DNA of 64,000 nucleotides from Brucella haematophila (GCF_005938105.1 NZ_VCPE01000008.1:62001-126000), one strand, 5' to 3'. Positions 53,987 through 63,009 are shown, counted from the first letter of the stretch. Made by a program: numbers and translations. The notes: a model not told the origin generated them from the letters alone.

Positions 53987-55501
53987 TCACTTCTTCGGGG
54001 CTACATTCCAGAAATGCGGCCAGTAGGTTGGCGTATAACCCGAAACCCCATCTGCAACGCCGGAAAGCGCATTGAAATTACCGACCTTATAGAGCGGCGC
54101 GTCATCATAGATAACAGTCTGGATGCCTTCCCACGCCTTCTGCTTTGCTTCATCGCTCGTCGCATCCATATAGGTAGCGACGGCCTTGGCTTTCTGGTCC
54201 GACACATACCAGCCCGGATAGGTATCCGTGATGGTGTTAATCGTCGTCGGATCGCCAGGGAAATTCGAATGGGTGATGAAGATATCCCACTGCTTGGGAT
54301 CGGCACGACGTGTCGTCAATGTAGCCCAATCGACAACCTGCATGTCCACCTTGAAACCGGCTGCCTCAAGATAGGCTTTCGCCACCTCACCGATCTTGTA
54401 GTGGAACTCATATTGACGGCTGGTCAAGAGCCTGATCGGCGTGCCGTCATATCCGGCATCCTTCAGGAGCTTGGCCGCTGTCTCCGGATCACCTTCGCCA
54501 TAGCGGGCAACACCGGCTTCAGTGTGCCAGAACGAGCCTTCGGGGAAGATGGAGCCATCGACGCTGTAGAAACGGTCATCGGAGAAGGCTGCGAGCATCA
54601 TGTCGGAGGCGTTGAGTGCAGCTTGTACCGCCTGACGCAGTTCCTTTTTGACGAGCGCGCCTTCCTTCATGTTGATGTTCATGGAGGCCCAGCCGGAGTT
54701 CTTGAAGATGACCGGCTTTGCCTTGCCACTCGCTTCAACGCGCTCATAGGCACTGACAGGAAGAGAATCTGCGAAATCAAACTGACCGGAAATCAGTCCC
54801 TCAACGCGCGTATTCGCATCGGGAACAGGCACAAAACGCAGTTCCTTTGCAATGGCTTCGCGCTTGCCTGCATAATTGCTTGGCGCGCCTTCCGGGGACT
54901 TATAGTCATCGAAGCGCACGAGCTGCGTGTACTGATCCGGTTTGCGTTCCTTCAGCGCGTAGGGACCGGTGCCAACAAACTTCGTCAGCGTATCGGCGAC
55001 AGTTTCGGACGGGATAATAATCGATGCCTGCGAGAGCGTGGCGAGAAGCGGCGCATAACGCGACTTCAGCTTGATGATGACGGCATGGTCGCCGTCTTCA
55101 GTCAGACTGTCCACGATACCAGCAACCTGCTTGCCTTTTGAGTTGATTTCCATCCAACGCTTCAAGGAGGCAACGACGTCCTTGGAGTCAAAATCGCTAC
55201 CGTCGTGGAACTTCACCCCTTCTCTCAGTGCAATCCGGTAAGTCAAACCATCTTCGGAGATTTCCGGCATACCGGCGGCGAGCAATGGAACTGATTTCCA
55301 CTGTTCATCATAGGTGTAAAGCGTCTCAAAGATATGCTGATCAATCGTCAGAACAATATCGGTTGGAGTCTGCATCGCATCCAGCGTTGGCGGCTCGCCA
55401 ATGGTCGCGATGGTGAGAACACCATCCGATGATTGCGCGAAAGCCATGGCGCTTGAACATAGAAGTGCTGCGGTGGCCGCGAGCAGGAAACGTTTCTTCA
55501 T
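53987..55501 (-). CDS. Peptide ABC transporter substrate-binding protein
   Basis: 504-residue exported binding protein of the SBP_bac_5 class (DppA/OppA/GsiB). Signal peptide ends near AFAQS (about residues 20-24); YRIALREGVKFHDGSDFDSKD (in short, LREGVKFHDG) is the class hallmark. A strong GGGGAG precedes the ATG. It stands between an M81 peptidase and the permeases. The ligand may be a dipeptide, a cyclic peptide, or a non-peptide such as an opine or glucoside, all of which are known for the class. Confidence 0.92.
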   Translation of the reverse strand: MKKRFLLAATAALLCSSAMAFAQSSDGVLTIATIGEPPTLDAMQTPTDIVLTIDQHIFETLYTYDEQWKSVPLLAAGMPEISEDGLTYRIALREGVKFHDGSDFDSKDVVASLKRWMEINSKGKQVAGIVDSLTEDGDHAVIIKLKSRYAPLLATLSQASIIIPSETVADTLTKFVGTGPYALKERKPDQYTQLVRFDDYKSPEGAPSNYAGKREAIAKELRFVPVPDANTRVEGLISGQFDFADSLPVSAYERVEASGKAKPVIFKNSGWASMNINMKEGALVKKELRQAVQAALNASDMMLAAFSDDRFYSVDGSIFPEGSFWHTEAGVARYGEGDPETAAKLLKDAGYDGTPIRLLTSRQYEFHYKIGEVAKAYLEAAGFKVDMQVVDWATLTTRRADPKQWDIFITHSNFPGDPTTINTITDTYPGWYVSDQKAKAVATYMDATSDEAKQKAWEGIQTVIYDDAPLYKVGNFNALSGVADGVSGYTPTYWPHFWNVAPKK

Positions 55502-55546
55502 TGTAACTCCCCTTTTATGATTGAACTGATTGATGGTTCGCGATTG

Positions 55547-57025
55547 TTAGTCCAGCCCTAACGGATCGGCGACCCGTGGCCAGAGTTCCAGACTTGCTTT
55601 CCTGTATCGTGTCACCGCCGGATTGGTCGGGTATGATGTTGGCGCTGCGATATAGACGATCTCCGATGCGATCGGCTGAAACCCGGCCTGGAAGTGGTTG
55701 GTCGACTTGACGACGAGGAAATCCTTGTTGGCAAAATCGATCCCAAGGTTAGTGAAGATATCCGGCTCATAGGTCTGGGACCGGCTGGTAATCAGAATGA
55801 TATCGATTTGCGTTCCAACAGGACGGATCACCGCGACACGCCCAAGATTGACCCGACTATTGCGGAAACTCTGCCAGCCTGCATCCGCCACCTTTTGTAT
55901 GGTCACGCGCAAATCCAGTGGCTCGCCGCCTTGCCATGACGACTTGCCGCCGACGCGGATTTCAAGCTCGGCTCCCTCGCCTGCCGCGTGGCAGAAGGCA
56001 ACGGCAACCGGATCCCAGATGGTGGCAACGGCGAAATTGTCGAGCTTGCGCTCGAACATGCAGCGCAGAATATAGGTTGCGTCACCCGCCACGCCGCCGC
56101 CCGGATTATCCCAGATATCGGAGATCACAACAGGACGCGCTGGATCGCTGGCGCGCACGCTCAGCACACGGTCCAGGCCCCTTTCTGTATCGAACATCAA
56201 CATAGCCGTGAGTTTGCGCATACGGTACAATTCATGACCCAACGCGCGTGCAAGCTGGTCGCCTTTGGCCTTGTCATTATCGGTAACGACAACGATCCGC
56301 GTTCCCATATCAGGCGCATCACCAGCCATGAAACCATGGATCACAGAAATCGACAGGATGCCATTCTTGCCCTGCATGGCCACAAGACGATCTACATAGG
56401 ACCGCATCGGTTCACGATTGGTGGGGTAGATAGTGATCATGCGGCAATCAAACGTCGAAATGACGGGCTTGATCTCCCCACGCAGCGTCCTGAGAGCCAG
56501 ATCAACGACGTGCTCTCCGCGCTCTTCAAAATCCGTATGCGGGAACTCCAGAAACGTTGCCATGATGTCGAGATTGGCCACACGCTTTGCGGTCAGATGA
56601 CTGTGCGGATCGAATTCGGCAGCGACCAGAATGTCAGGACCGACGATTGCGCGCACTCGTTCCAGAAAGTCTCCTTCCGGGTCATCGTAGCCCTGCGCCA
56701 CCATCGCACCATGCAACCCCAGAACGACAGCATCCACAGGCAGCGCTGCTTTCAGCTCTGCCAGAATTGTATCACGCAGCGTTTCATAGGTCTGGCGTTG
56801 AATGAGCCCGGCAGGTTCAGCCCAGCAGGATGTGCCTTCGATAACCGTGAAACCTTCAGCTTTGCCGCGGCGTCGCAAGAGTGGCACAACCGATGAACAC
56901 AAAGTCGGTGTTTCCGGGTGCTCACCCGGCCCGGCATAAAAGGCAGCCTTGAATGCATCCATGTCCGTTGGAACGGGAGAAAATGTATTCGTTTCCGTAG
57001 CCATCGAGGCTGTGAATATGCGCAT
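55547..57025 (-). CDS. M81 family metallopeptidase (microcystinase MlrC-like)
   Basis: 492-residue protein of the M81/MlrC family. The N-terminal TETNTFSPVPTD, the predicted metal site FDPHSHL and the C-terminal DIWDNPGGGVAGDAT are the family's hallmarks. MlrC cleaves linearised microcystin; most relatives in soil bacteria are of unknown substrate. Here it heads the peptide-importer operon (45 bases before the binding-protein gene), so its substrate is probably the imported compound. The protein has no signal peptide and should act in the cytoplasm. The ribosome-binding site is weak. Confidence 0.88.
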   Translation of the reverse strand: MRIFTASMATETNTFSPVPTDMDAFKAAFYAGPGEHPETPTLCSSVVPLLRRRGKAEGFTVIEGTSCWAEPAGLIQRQTYETLRDTILAELKAALPVDAVVLGLHGAMVAQGYDDPEGDFLERVRAIVGPDILVAAEFDPHSHLTAKRVANLDIMATFLEFPHTDFEERGEHVVDLALRTLRGEIKPVISTFDCRMITIYPTNREPMRSYVDRLVAMQGKNGILSISVIHGFMAGDAPDMGTRIVVVTDNDKAKGDQLARALGHELYRMRKLTAMLMFDTERGLDRVLSVRASDPARPVVISDIWDNPGGGVAGDATYILRCMFERKLDNFAVATIWDPVAVAFCHAAGEGAELEIRVGGKSSWQGGEPLDLRVTIQKVADAGWQSFRNSRVNLGRVAVIRPVGTQIDIILITSRSQTYEPDIFTNLGIDFANKDFLVVKSTNHFQAGFQPIASEIVYIAAPTSYPTNPAVTRYRKASLELWPRVADPLGLD

Positions 57026-57549
57026 GTGTTGGTTCCAGGTGGCACGGGTTAAGCGAGGGACGTATTATTGGCAGATGATCACGCACACGACCTCACGATC
57101 ACGCGTGCTGGCTTCAGGATTGTCTCCACGTCCTGCACACAAGGAGCAGTTCACGCAGTCCGACGATCCCGTCCGCACAACAATTGAAATCGGTCTATGA
57201 AGATGGTCTCCGCCTTGTGTTCGCCCTTTGATTATTTTCTGTAATTTATTTTCTTGATAATGCGTCGAATATTGGCTGTGTCAACCGGATATCGTGATCA
57301 TGGCACTACGGCAGGTCACTGGATGAAAATCTGTGAAATTGATTTTCACGATGCGGTGGAGACCTCTCCGCAGAAACATGTCAAAAATCCGCGTTCATTC
57401 AAGGCCTTTGGCTTCAGGAAGAATGTGTCGAGCGAGATAATTTTACTTATCAGATGAAAAAGGAGCCGGAAAATCCGGCTCCTTTTTCATAAATTCTGTT
57501 CATTATTTTTGGCGCGCGCTGTCAATTCACACCACGGACAAGACGTAAC
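57026..57549. promoter_or_regulatory. 524-base intergenic region with repeated TTATTTTCT boxes
   Basis: I find no credible gene here. The half near 57180-57260 is AT-rich and holds TTATTTTCT at 57232-57240 and again at 57246-57254, the second inside a 13-base match (57246-57258) to the promoter of the gene at 57550-58638 (58687-58699). This is the likely promoter/operator of the M81-importer-RidA operon. The other half holds the terminator at 57457-57487. Confidence 0.5.
57457..57487. terminator. Strong bidirectional terminator
   Basis: A perfect 13-base stem, AAAAAGGAGCCGG pairing with CCGGCTCCTTTTT across a five-base loop, ending in a T-run on either strand. It lies about 60 bases past the stop codon of the aldolase gene at 57550 and ends that transcript. 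Confidence 0.9.
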
Positions 57550-58638
57550 TCACCATACGGTGCCACGCGCGGCAACATCTTCAACGCGAGTCACCACGCC
57601 GTTACGATGAAAAACCATGCGGTCGAAAAGGTTGCTGACGACACATGTGTGGTTCGGAATGACGCGGACGACAGCTCCCACGGGCGGAAATTCCTGTGCG
57701 CAGTCCGTCAGATCAACCACACCGTGCTCTTCCGAAAGGGCAACAACCCGTGCGCCGTCGAACCCTTCGATGACGCCATGATCCACAAAGCCCAGAAGAT
57801 CGGACGTCAGGGCTTTGGAGCCGCAATCAAGCACGGCCCTGCCCGGCGCAGGTCTCGAAACCACAGTCGCCAGAATATGCATGGCAAGGTCGTCATGGGT
57901 GCAATGCCCTGCCCGAACCATGCTGCGGTCATTATAGACATAGGTGCCGGCACGATGCTCAGTGGCTGATGGCACAAGATGCGCGGAATAGAGATCCGGT
58001 GAGCCGCCATTGGAACGGATCGGGCAATCTATTCCTTTCGCGGCAAGTTTTGTCATTGTCTCGACGATGAAATTCTCAACCCCTGCTGCCCCTCCCGCCG
58101 CCGGATACGTCAGTATACCCGCAAAGCGCAGCCCCGGTTGAGCGGAGATCAGTTCAGCCAGCGCGACAGCGGCATCCGGCGTCTGTACACCGCAACGCTT
58201 GCCGCCCGTATCACATTCCACCAGCACGGCAAGCGGTCGCTTGGAATCAAAGGTCTCACCAAGTCCCTTGATCGTGAAGTCACTGTCGACAGTCACTTTC
58301 AATCCACCGACTTTCTCATTGAGCGCTTTCAGCCGTGCGAGCTTCGCTGCCCCCAGAATATTATAGGTGATCAGAATGTCATCAAAACCGGCACCGGCAA
58401 AAACCTCCGCCTCGGTGATCTTTTGGCAATTGATGCCTTTGGCGCCGGCCTCCACCTGCCGTCGCGCGACAGAGGGGATTTTGTGCGTCTTGATATGCGG
58501 ACGAAAAGCCTTCCCATGCTGATCGAAATAGGCCTGCGCGCGCGCAATATTTGCAGCCATACGATCTTCATCGATGACCGGCATCGGCGTGGGGATGTTT
58601 TCAAGTGGGGTGCCGGCTTCTGGCCAAGGGAACGTCAT
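57550..58638 (-). CDS. D-threonine aldolase/D-serine dehydratase-like PLP enzyme
   Basis: 362-residue member of the fold-type III alanine-racemase-like family that includes D-threonine aldolase, 3-hydroxy-D-aspartate aldolase and D-serine dehydratase. Lys50 in RPHIKTHK is the PLP-binding lysine and the C-terminal PNHTCV holds the His and Cys that bind the divalent metal. It should split or dehydrate a D-beta-hydroxy amino acid, for example giving glycine plus an aldehyde. GAGAGG seven bases upstream fixes the ATG at 58638; a TTG eight codons earlier is unlikely. It is divergent from an RpiR regulator and shares a promoter motif with the M81-importer operon. Confidence 0.9.
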   Translation of the reverse strand: MTFPWPEAGTPLENIPTPMPVIDEDRMAANIARAQAYFDQHGKAFRPHIKTHKIPSVARRQVEAGAKGINCQKITEAEVFAGAGFDDILITYNILGAAKLARLKALNEKVGGLKVTVDSDFTIKGLGETFDSKRPLAVLVECDTGGKRCGVQTPDAAVALAELISAQPGLRFAGILTYPAAGGAAGVENFIVETMTKLAAKGIDCPIRSNGGSPDLYSAHLVPSATEHRAGTYVYNDRSMVRAGHCTHDDLAMHILATVVSRPAPGRAVLDCGSKALTSDLLGFVDHGVIEGFDGARVVALSEEHGVVDLTDCAQEFPPVGAVVRVIPNHTCVVSNLFDRMVFHRNGVVTRVEDVAARGTVW

Positions 58639-58686
58639 GGATTGCCTCTCTCGGGTGTACAACGCGATGATCGATGGCGGTGTATA

Positions 58687-58699
58687 TTATTTTCTTGAT
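58687..58699. promoter_or_regulatory. Promoter motif shared with the M81 operon
   Basis: TTATTTTCTTGAT here is identical to 57246-57258 and lies 49 bases upstream of the aldolase start, between it and the divergent RpiR gene. The same core (TTATTTTCT) also occurs at 57232-57240. This is a candidate binding site of the RpiR regulator; that link is inference. Confidence 0.45.
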
Positions 58700-58825
58700 T
58701 GACCTCAGTTGAGAGATAATCATTAATCAGAACGTAGAAAATTTCCATAGTTATGTAATTATTTTTCAGAGCATACGCTTGGAAGATTGCCTGCCAACCT
58801 TAGTTGCAACCCGACCGGAGATCCC

Positions 58826-59689
58826 ATGGACGTCATTCACGCATTGTCGGACAAGGAAGGAAGGCTTTCCGGTCTCGAAAAAAAGCTTGCTGCTGTTGTG
58901 CTTGAAAATGTCGATTTCGTCGTCAACTCCTCCATTGGCGAGTTGGCTGAGAAAGCGGGCGTATCTCCGCCGACCGTAACGCGGTTTTGCAGACGGATTG
59001 GTTGTCAGGGCTATTCCGATTTCAAGGTGCAACTGGCAAAGATCACCTATGTCGGGTTGCGCTATCTGATGCCGGAAACGGAAACCAGCACGGTAGAAGA
59101 AGTAGCGGAAGACATTATCACCAAAGCACAGAACGCGCTTTTTCAACTCCACCGCCAACTCGATCTGGTCGCATTGGAGAAGGCCGCCCATTTGCTGCGG
59201 GGAGCCGATTTTATTCAGGCTTTTGGTGCTACCGGCAACTCGGCCATGATCGCCAATGAACTCCACAACCGGTTGTTCCGCCTTGGATGCCGCATCAATG
59301 CATCAACCGATCACAGCATGAACCATATGCTCTCAGCCGCCGCCCAACCGGGAACAGTGGTCATCGGTTCATCCATCACGGGACGAGATCGCGATCTGGT
59401 GCATTGCATGAACTTGCTGCGCGCCCGCGCTATTCCCACGATTGCGATAACCCAAAGCAACTCCCCTGTTGCACAGGCTTCTGACTTGGTGATCACAATC
59501 GATCTTGATGAAGGCAAGAATATCTTTCGCCCCACATCCACCCGTTACGCCTATCTGGCGACGATCGATATTCTGGCAAATATGGTTGCCTATGCCGACC
59601 GCAATCGCTCTGCCCATGTGCTCCGACAGATCAAGGAGGAGCTTGTCCGATCCCGCGACGGTGACGACAAACAGGTGCTGGGAGATTAG
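58826..59689 (+). CDS. RpiR/MurR family transcriptional regulator
   Basis: 287-residue regulator with an N-terminal helix-turn-helix (IGELAEKAGVSPPTVTRFCR, about residues 37-56) and a C-terminal SIS domain for sensing phosphorylated or amino sugars and related ligands. GGAG lies five bases before the ATG. It is divergent from the D-threonine-aldolase-like gene and probably controls it, and perhaps the peptide importer as well, through the repeated TTATTTTCT boxes. Confidence 0.9.
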   Translation: MDVIHALSDKEGRLSGLEKKLAAVVLENVDFVVNSSIGELAEKAGVSPPTVTRFCRRIGCQGYSDFKVQLAKITYVGLRYLMPETETSTVEEVAEDIITKAQNALFQLHRQLDLVALEKAAHLLRGADFIQAFGATGNSAMIANELHNRLFRLGCRINASTDHSMNHMLSAAAQPGTVVIGSSITGRDRDLVHCMNLLRARAIPTIAITQSNSPVAQASDLVITIDLDEGKNIFRPTSTRYAYLATIDILANMVAYADRNRSAHVLRQIKEELVRSRDGDDKQVLGD

Positions 59690-59699
59690 TCGTTGTAGC

Positions 59700-59726
59700 T
59701 CAGGCCGCATTTGTCATGCGGCCTGA
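59700..59726. terminator. Bidirectional terminator between RpiR and the OmpA-domain gene
   Basis: TCAGGCCGCAT (59700-59710) pairs perfectly with ATGCGGCCTGA (59716-59726) across a five-base loop, between convergent genes. Weak T-runs follow, so termination on both strands is likely but not certain. Confidence 0.65.
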
Positions 59727-59754
59727 ACTGTTACTTGTGATGCGCTACCCGTGG

Positions 59755-62016
59755 TTAGCGTTGCGCTACCGGGCGAACCAGCGGCGTTACACGTCTTATA
59801 GTAACGCGACGGTTTTCCTGCTCCGGTCCATCAGTCTTGATCTTCAGGAACCGTTCGCCGTAACCCTGCGTGACAAGATTTTCAGCCGGAATATCATAGA
59901 CTTCCGTCAGCAGGCTTGCGACTGACTCTGCGCGCTTGTCGGAAAGAACGAGGTTCGACCGATCAGAGCCGACAGCATCCGTATGACCTTCAATGAAGAA
60001 AGTTTCACCGGGGTCCTTGGCAAGGACCTTTTGCATGGCATCAGCCACTTTGCGCAGCGTCTTGGCCTGTGAAAGCGAGACTTCAGCGCTGCCGGTCGCA
60101 AAGTGGATTGTGTCCAGATCGATACGACGCACCTTATCGCGCAGACGTGCCGAATGGCGCACTTCATCGATTGTGTAGACGCGTTCAACACGCTCGACTG
60201 GTGGCATTGCCAGGAAGTCATAGAAGTCGCGATCACGGTCGTCTGTTACGTCGATAATGTAGTCGCTGACAGGGATCGTCAGGCGCATTGGTGGCAGATC
60301 ATAACCCACATCGGCGATGGCAGCACGCGGCGTATCTTCATAGTCGGGGGCATAGACCATCAGATACTCATTGCCGTCGCGGTCGATACGGGAGCGCTGC
60401 ACAACATCACCATAGCGGTCATAAACAGTAACCACACGATATCCACCGGGACGCACAATCGTTTCACGCATGCGGCCGCGTGGAAGCTCATCATAATAGG
60501 CTTCTTCTGCGTTGCGACGCAGTCGTGGGCGGTCATCACCGCGCACGAACATCCGGTCGCCCACATCCATAACAACACGGTTATCAACCTGTTCAAGCAC
60601 CTTCACGTTGCTGACGTTGTTCGTCACATTGTTGACCGTCGTGTTATTGACGACCGTGTTGTTAACAACGGTGTTGTTCACGATATTTGTGGTTTCCGGG
60701 ACAACGAAAGCGGGTGCTTCATCGACGCGCTTTCCCTTTTCCTTCAGATTGGCTTCAATCTTTTTGGGAAGATCGGCCTTGATCTGCTCGGGGATGGCAA
60801 CCTGAGCGGAAGCGTCGTCTGCAGGTGGCGGCGCTGATGCTTCGTTCTCACGCTGTTGGCCACGTTGCTTGCGACGTTGCTCGCGAGCCTGATTGCCACC
60901 GCTATTATCGGCATCCTTGTCGCTATCGAGAATAGCAGCGCCATTCTCAACCGGAAGAACCACCGTCTCATCGGTCTTCGACGGATCCTTCGCGATGGCT
61001 TCCTTTTCGGCTGCCGAGCGCTTGTCTACGATTGCTGGCACAGGCTCTGGCTTCTTTTCAGCTTCCTGCGGCTGCTCCGCTGGTTGCTGTTCTACCGGTG
61101 ATTGCTCGCGATTCTTCTTGCCATGCTGTTCTTTGACGGCTGGTTGTTCCGACCGCTGAACAGGGCTGGTTTCACCAGTCTGCGGCTCGGTCGGCTGGAC
61201 TGGAGCTGGCGCAGATTCCGGCTGCGTCTCAGGCTTTTGTGCTTGCGCATCGTCGGCAGGGGCCGGCTTCTTCTTCGGTCGCTCAACGGGTTCCTTGGCG
61301 GTCTCTTCCGATACACCGCTTGCATCCGGCGTCTTCGCGGCTGGCTTTTTGTGGGCAGGAGCCTGTTGCTCCGGTTCAGCCTCGCCTTTCGGTGCGCTTT
61401 CTTCCGGTGCAGGCTTCTTCTCTTGGGCCTGGCGCTGCGTCTCTTCCTCTGCGGCTTTCTTCTGTTCAGCAGCCTGCTTTTCAGCTTCGTCGGCGGCAGC
61501 TTTCTCCTGCTTCTGCTTCTCAGCCTGGCGCTCCGCGGCTTCCTGCTCCGCTTTCTGCTGTTCCTCAGCTTTACGCTGTGCCTGTTCGGCGGCCTTCTGC
61601 TGCGCGGCAGCTTCTTCAGCGGCCTTTTTCTCCTCAGCCGCCTGACGCTGCGTTTCCGCTTCTGCCGCCTTACGCTCTTCAGCCTGCCTTGCAGCCTCTG
61701 CCTTTTCCGCCTGCTGTTTTTCTACTTCCTGGCGATGCGCCTCTTCCTGCTCGGCACGTTTGCGCTCTTCGGCTTGACGCTGCGCTTCTTCCTGTTCAGC
61801 CTGCTTCTGCTCCTCAGCATGACGACGCCCCTGACCTTCTTCAGAAGGACGCTCGCCCTCTGCCGGCGGCTGTTCCTGAGGTGCTCGCTCTTCGCTGTTT
61901 TCCTGTGCCACTTGATAAGGCTGCGACAGCATATCAGCGAAAGATGGCTGTGCGAAAACACAGACAGACATCACCGGTATCGCAACAGTGGCGCGAAGCT
62001 TGGAACGAATAGACAT
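59755..62016 (-). CDS. Exported OmpA-family protein with long Glu/Gln/Ala coiled coil
   Basis: 753-residue protein. A signal peptide (cleavage near SFADM, about residues 25-29) is followed by about 140 residues of Ala/Glu/Gln/Lys repeats (roughly 63-205) that should form a long coiled coil, then Pro/Glu-rich sequence to about 430, an Asn/Thr/Val repeat (NNTVVNNTVV-like, about 441-470), a folded region, and a C-terminal OmpA peptidoglycan-binding domain (about 630-745) with HTDAVG and the NRRVTI end. AAGGAGAAGG upstream fixes the ATG at 62016. It probably tethers peptidoglycan to another envelope layer. The function is unassigned; TolA-like or adhesin-like roles are possible. Confidence 0.85.
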   Translation of the reverse strand: MSIRSKLRATVAIPVMSVCVFAQPSFADMLSQPYQVAQENSEERAPQEQPPAEGERPSEEGQGRRHAEEQKQAEQEEAQRQAEERKRAEQEEAHRQEVEKQQAEKAEAARQAEERKAAEAETQRQAAEEKKAAEEAAAQQKAAEQAQRKAEEQQKAEQEAAERQAEKQKQEKAAADEAEKQAAEQKKAAEEETQRQAQEKKPAPEESAPKGEAEPEQQAPAHKKPAAKTPDASGVSEETAKEPVERPKKKPAPADDAQAQKPETQPESAPAPVQPTEPQTGETSPVQRSEQPAVKEQHGKKNREQSPVEQQPAEQPQEAEKKPEPVPAIVDKRSAAEKEAIAKDPSKTDETVVLPVENGAAILDSDKDADNSGGNQAREQRRKQRGQQRENEASAPPPADDASAQVAIPEQIKADLPKKIEANLKEKGKRVDEAPAFVVPETTNIVNNTVVNNTVVNNTTVNNVTNNVSNVKVLEQVDNRVVMDVGDRMFVRGDDRPRLRRNAEEAYYDELPRGRMRETIVRPGGYRVVTVYDRYGDVVQRSRIDRDGNEYLMVYAPDYEDTPRAAIADVGYDLPPMRLTIPVSDYIIDVTDDRDRDFYDFLAMPPVERVERVYTIDEVRHSARLRDKVRRIDLDTIHFATGSAEVSLSQAKTLRKVADAMQKVLAKDPGETFFIEGHTDAVGSDRSNLVLSDKRAESVASLLTEVYDIPAENLVTQGYGERFLKIKTDGPEQENRRVTIRRVTPLVRPVAQR

Positions 62017-62314
62017 ATATCCTTCTCCTTCTGGAAAGCAGAACTGATAAGCAAATGCCTGCTTCCGATTCCGCGCATGCTGGAATGCGAATAGAGGCAA
62101 ATTGCGGCAACTTCACAGAAGCGTTACCGGTGTGATCATGAACCGTTGCTGAATGAGGTTTTACGCGGATTCAACCTCAAAGAGCACGGTCCCTGCACGT
62201 GCCTTCAAGGCAAGGAACCCTGTCCTAATGTGGCTTATTCATGATCGTTAAATTGTGGAGCCCTGGACGCAACGGAAGCAATAGCCAACCGGCAGGTCGT
62301 CTCCAGCTGGAGCT
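62017..62314. other. Intergenic region upstream of the OmpA-domain gene
   Basis: 298 bases between the Rrf2 stop and the OmpA-domain start. It must contain the promoter of the OmpA-domain gene. The only symmetric element I see is the 12-base palindrome CTCCAGCTGGAG at 62301-62312, two bases after the Rrf2 stop codon. No gene is apparent. Confidence 0.4.
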
Positions 62315-62776
62315 TCAGACAGAGGTCGGTTTTCCTCTTCCCGAATGGCCATTCCTCGCCAGACTTGCAGAAAAATTCTGCGCGATATCGGCAAGGGTGA
62401 TGCCTTGCAATCGCATCATAAGCAGCTGCTCTGCTTCATTGAAAACGCTTTTAAGTTTCTCGTTAACTGCTTGTTCTATAACGCAACCGGGCATGTCGTA
62501 GGCCGGGCCGACCGCAAAAATCGACGGCTCGCCAACAGCGCGATAAATGTCAAACAAGGTCAATTGGTCCAGCGGTCGCGCCAGTGTCCAGCCACCGCCA
62601 TGTCCCTTCTCGGAATGCACATAGCCCTCCTTGCGAAGCCCAGCCATCGTGCGTCGGATCACCACCGAATTGGTGTCCAACATTGATGCGATTTCTTCTG
62701 ACGTCATGGCGCCGTCGTGATGATCCATATGGATCAACACATGCAACATGCGGGAGAGCCGGCTATCCTGCCTCAT
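62315..62776 (-). CDS. Rrf2 family transcriptional regulator, single-cysteine type
   Basis: 153-residue Rrf2-family regulator with the N-terminal winged helix (MTSEEIASMLDTNSVVIRRT) and the conserved GGWTLARP wing. It lacks the three-cysteine cluster site of IscR/NsrR; the only cysteine is Cys98 (MPGCVI), so it is not an iron-sulfur protein and could be a thiol redox sensor like CymR/YwnA relatives. It is divergent from a disulfide flavoprotein, and a long inverted repeat lies between the two genes, so it probably represses that gene and itself. Confidence 0.9.
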   Translation of the reverse strand: MRQDSRLSRMLHVLIHMDHHDGAMTSEEIASMLDTNSVVIRRTMAGLRKEGYVHSEKGHGGGWTLARPLDQLTLFDIYRAVGEPSIFAVGPAYDMPGCVIEQAVNEKLKSVFNEAEQLLMMRLQGITLADIAQNFSASLARNGHSGRGKPTSV

Positions 62777-62848
62777 ATGTTTTCACTCTTTGTATCGGCC
62801 TGAAAAGACGGCCCTGATTATCGGATATTTCTGACCAGAAAGCAAATT

Positions 62849-62907
62849 GATACAAGTGAAGTTACATGACTGTTGACTCCCTCATCTCATGTAACTTATG
62901 TTGTATC
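62849..62907. promoter_or_regulatory. Long inverted repeat, candidate Rrf2 operator over the flavoprotein promoter
   Basis: Two 21-base arms (62849-62869 and 62887-62907) are complementary at 18 of 21 positions, including a perfect 11-base core AAGTTACATGA, around a 17-base spacer. TTGACT in the spacer (62873-62878) could be a -35 element for the plus-strand flavoprotein gene with its -10 in the right arm, so a bound repressor would cover the promoter. Confidence 0.65.
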
Positions 62908-63009
62908 GTATTCGATTAAACACCGTTTTCGGAGTTCGCAACGACAGTTCAACAAAGCTGCTTTGGCACGAACAACATCAACGGCAATCAAGATGACCGG
63001 ATAACAATC

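Noticed and set aside
53957-55141. Open frame of 394 codons opposite the peptide-binding-protein gene
   Set aside because: No recognisable domain, and it crosses gene boundaries on the other strand; an antisense artefact.
61102-62094. Long open frame on the plus strand (330 codons) opposite the OmpA-domain gene, with Leu/Phe-rich composition
   Set aside because: It is the complement of the Glu/Gln/Ala-rich coiled-coil repeat; the composition bias removes stop codons. No start site, no homology pattern and the minus-strand gene has a signal peptide and a known C-terminal domain.
62301-62312. Palindrome CTCCAGCTGGAG right after the Rrf2 stop codon as a terminator
   Set aside because: It is a loopless palindrome without a T-run, so it is a poor terminator; I list it only as a symmetric sequence.
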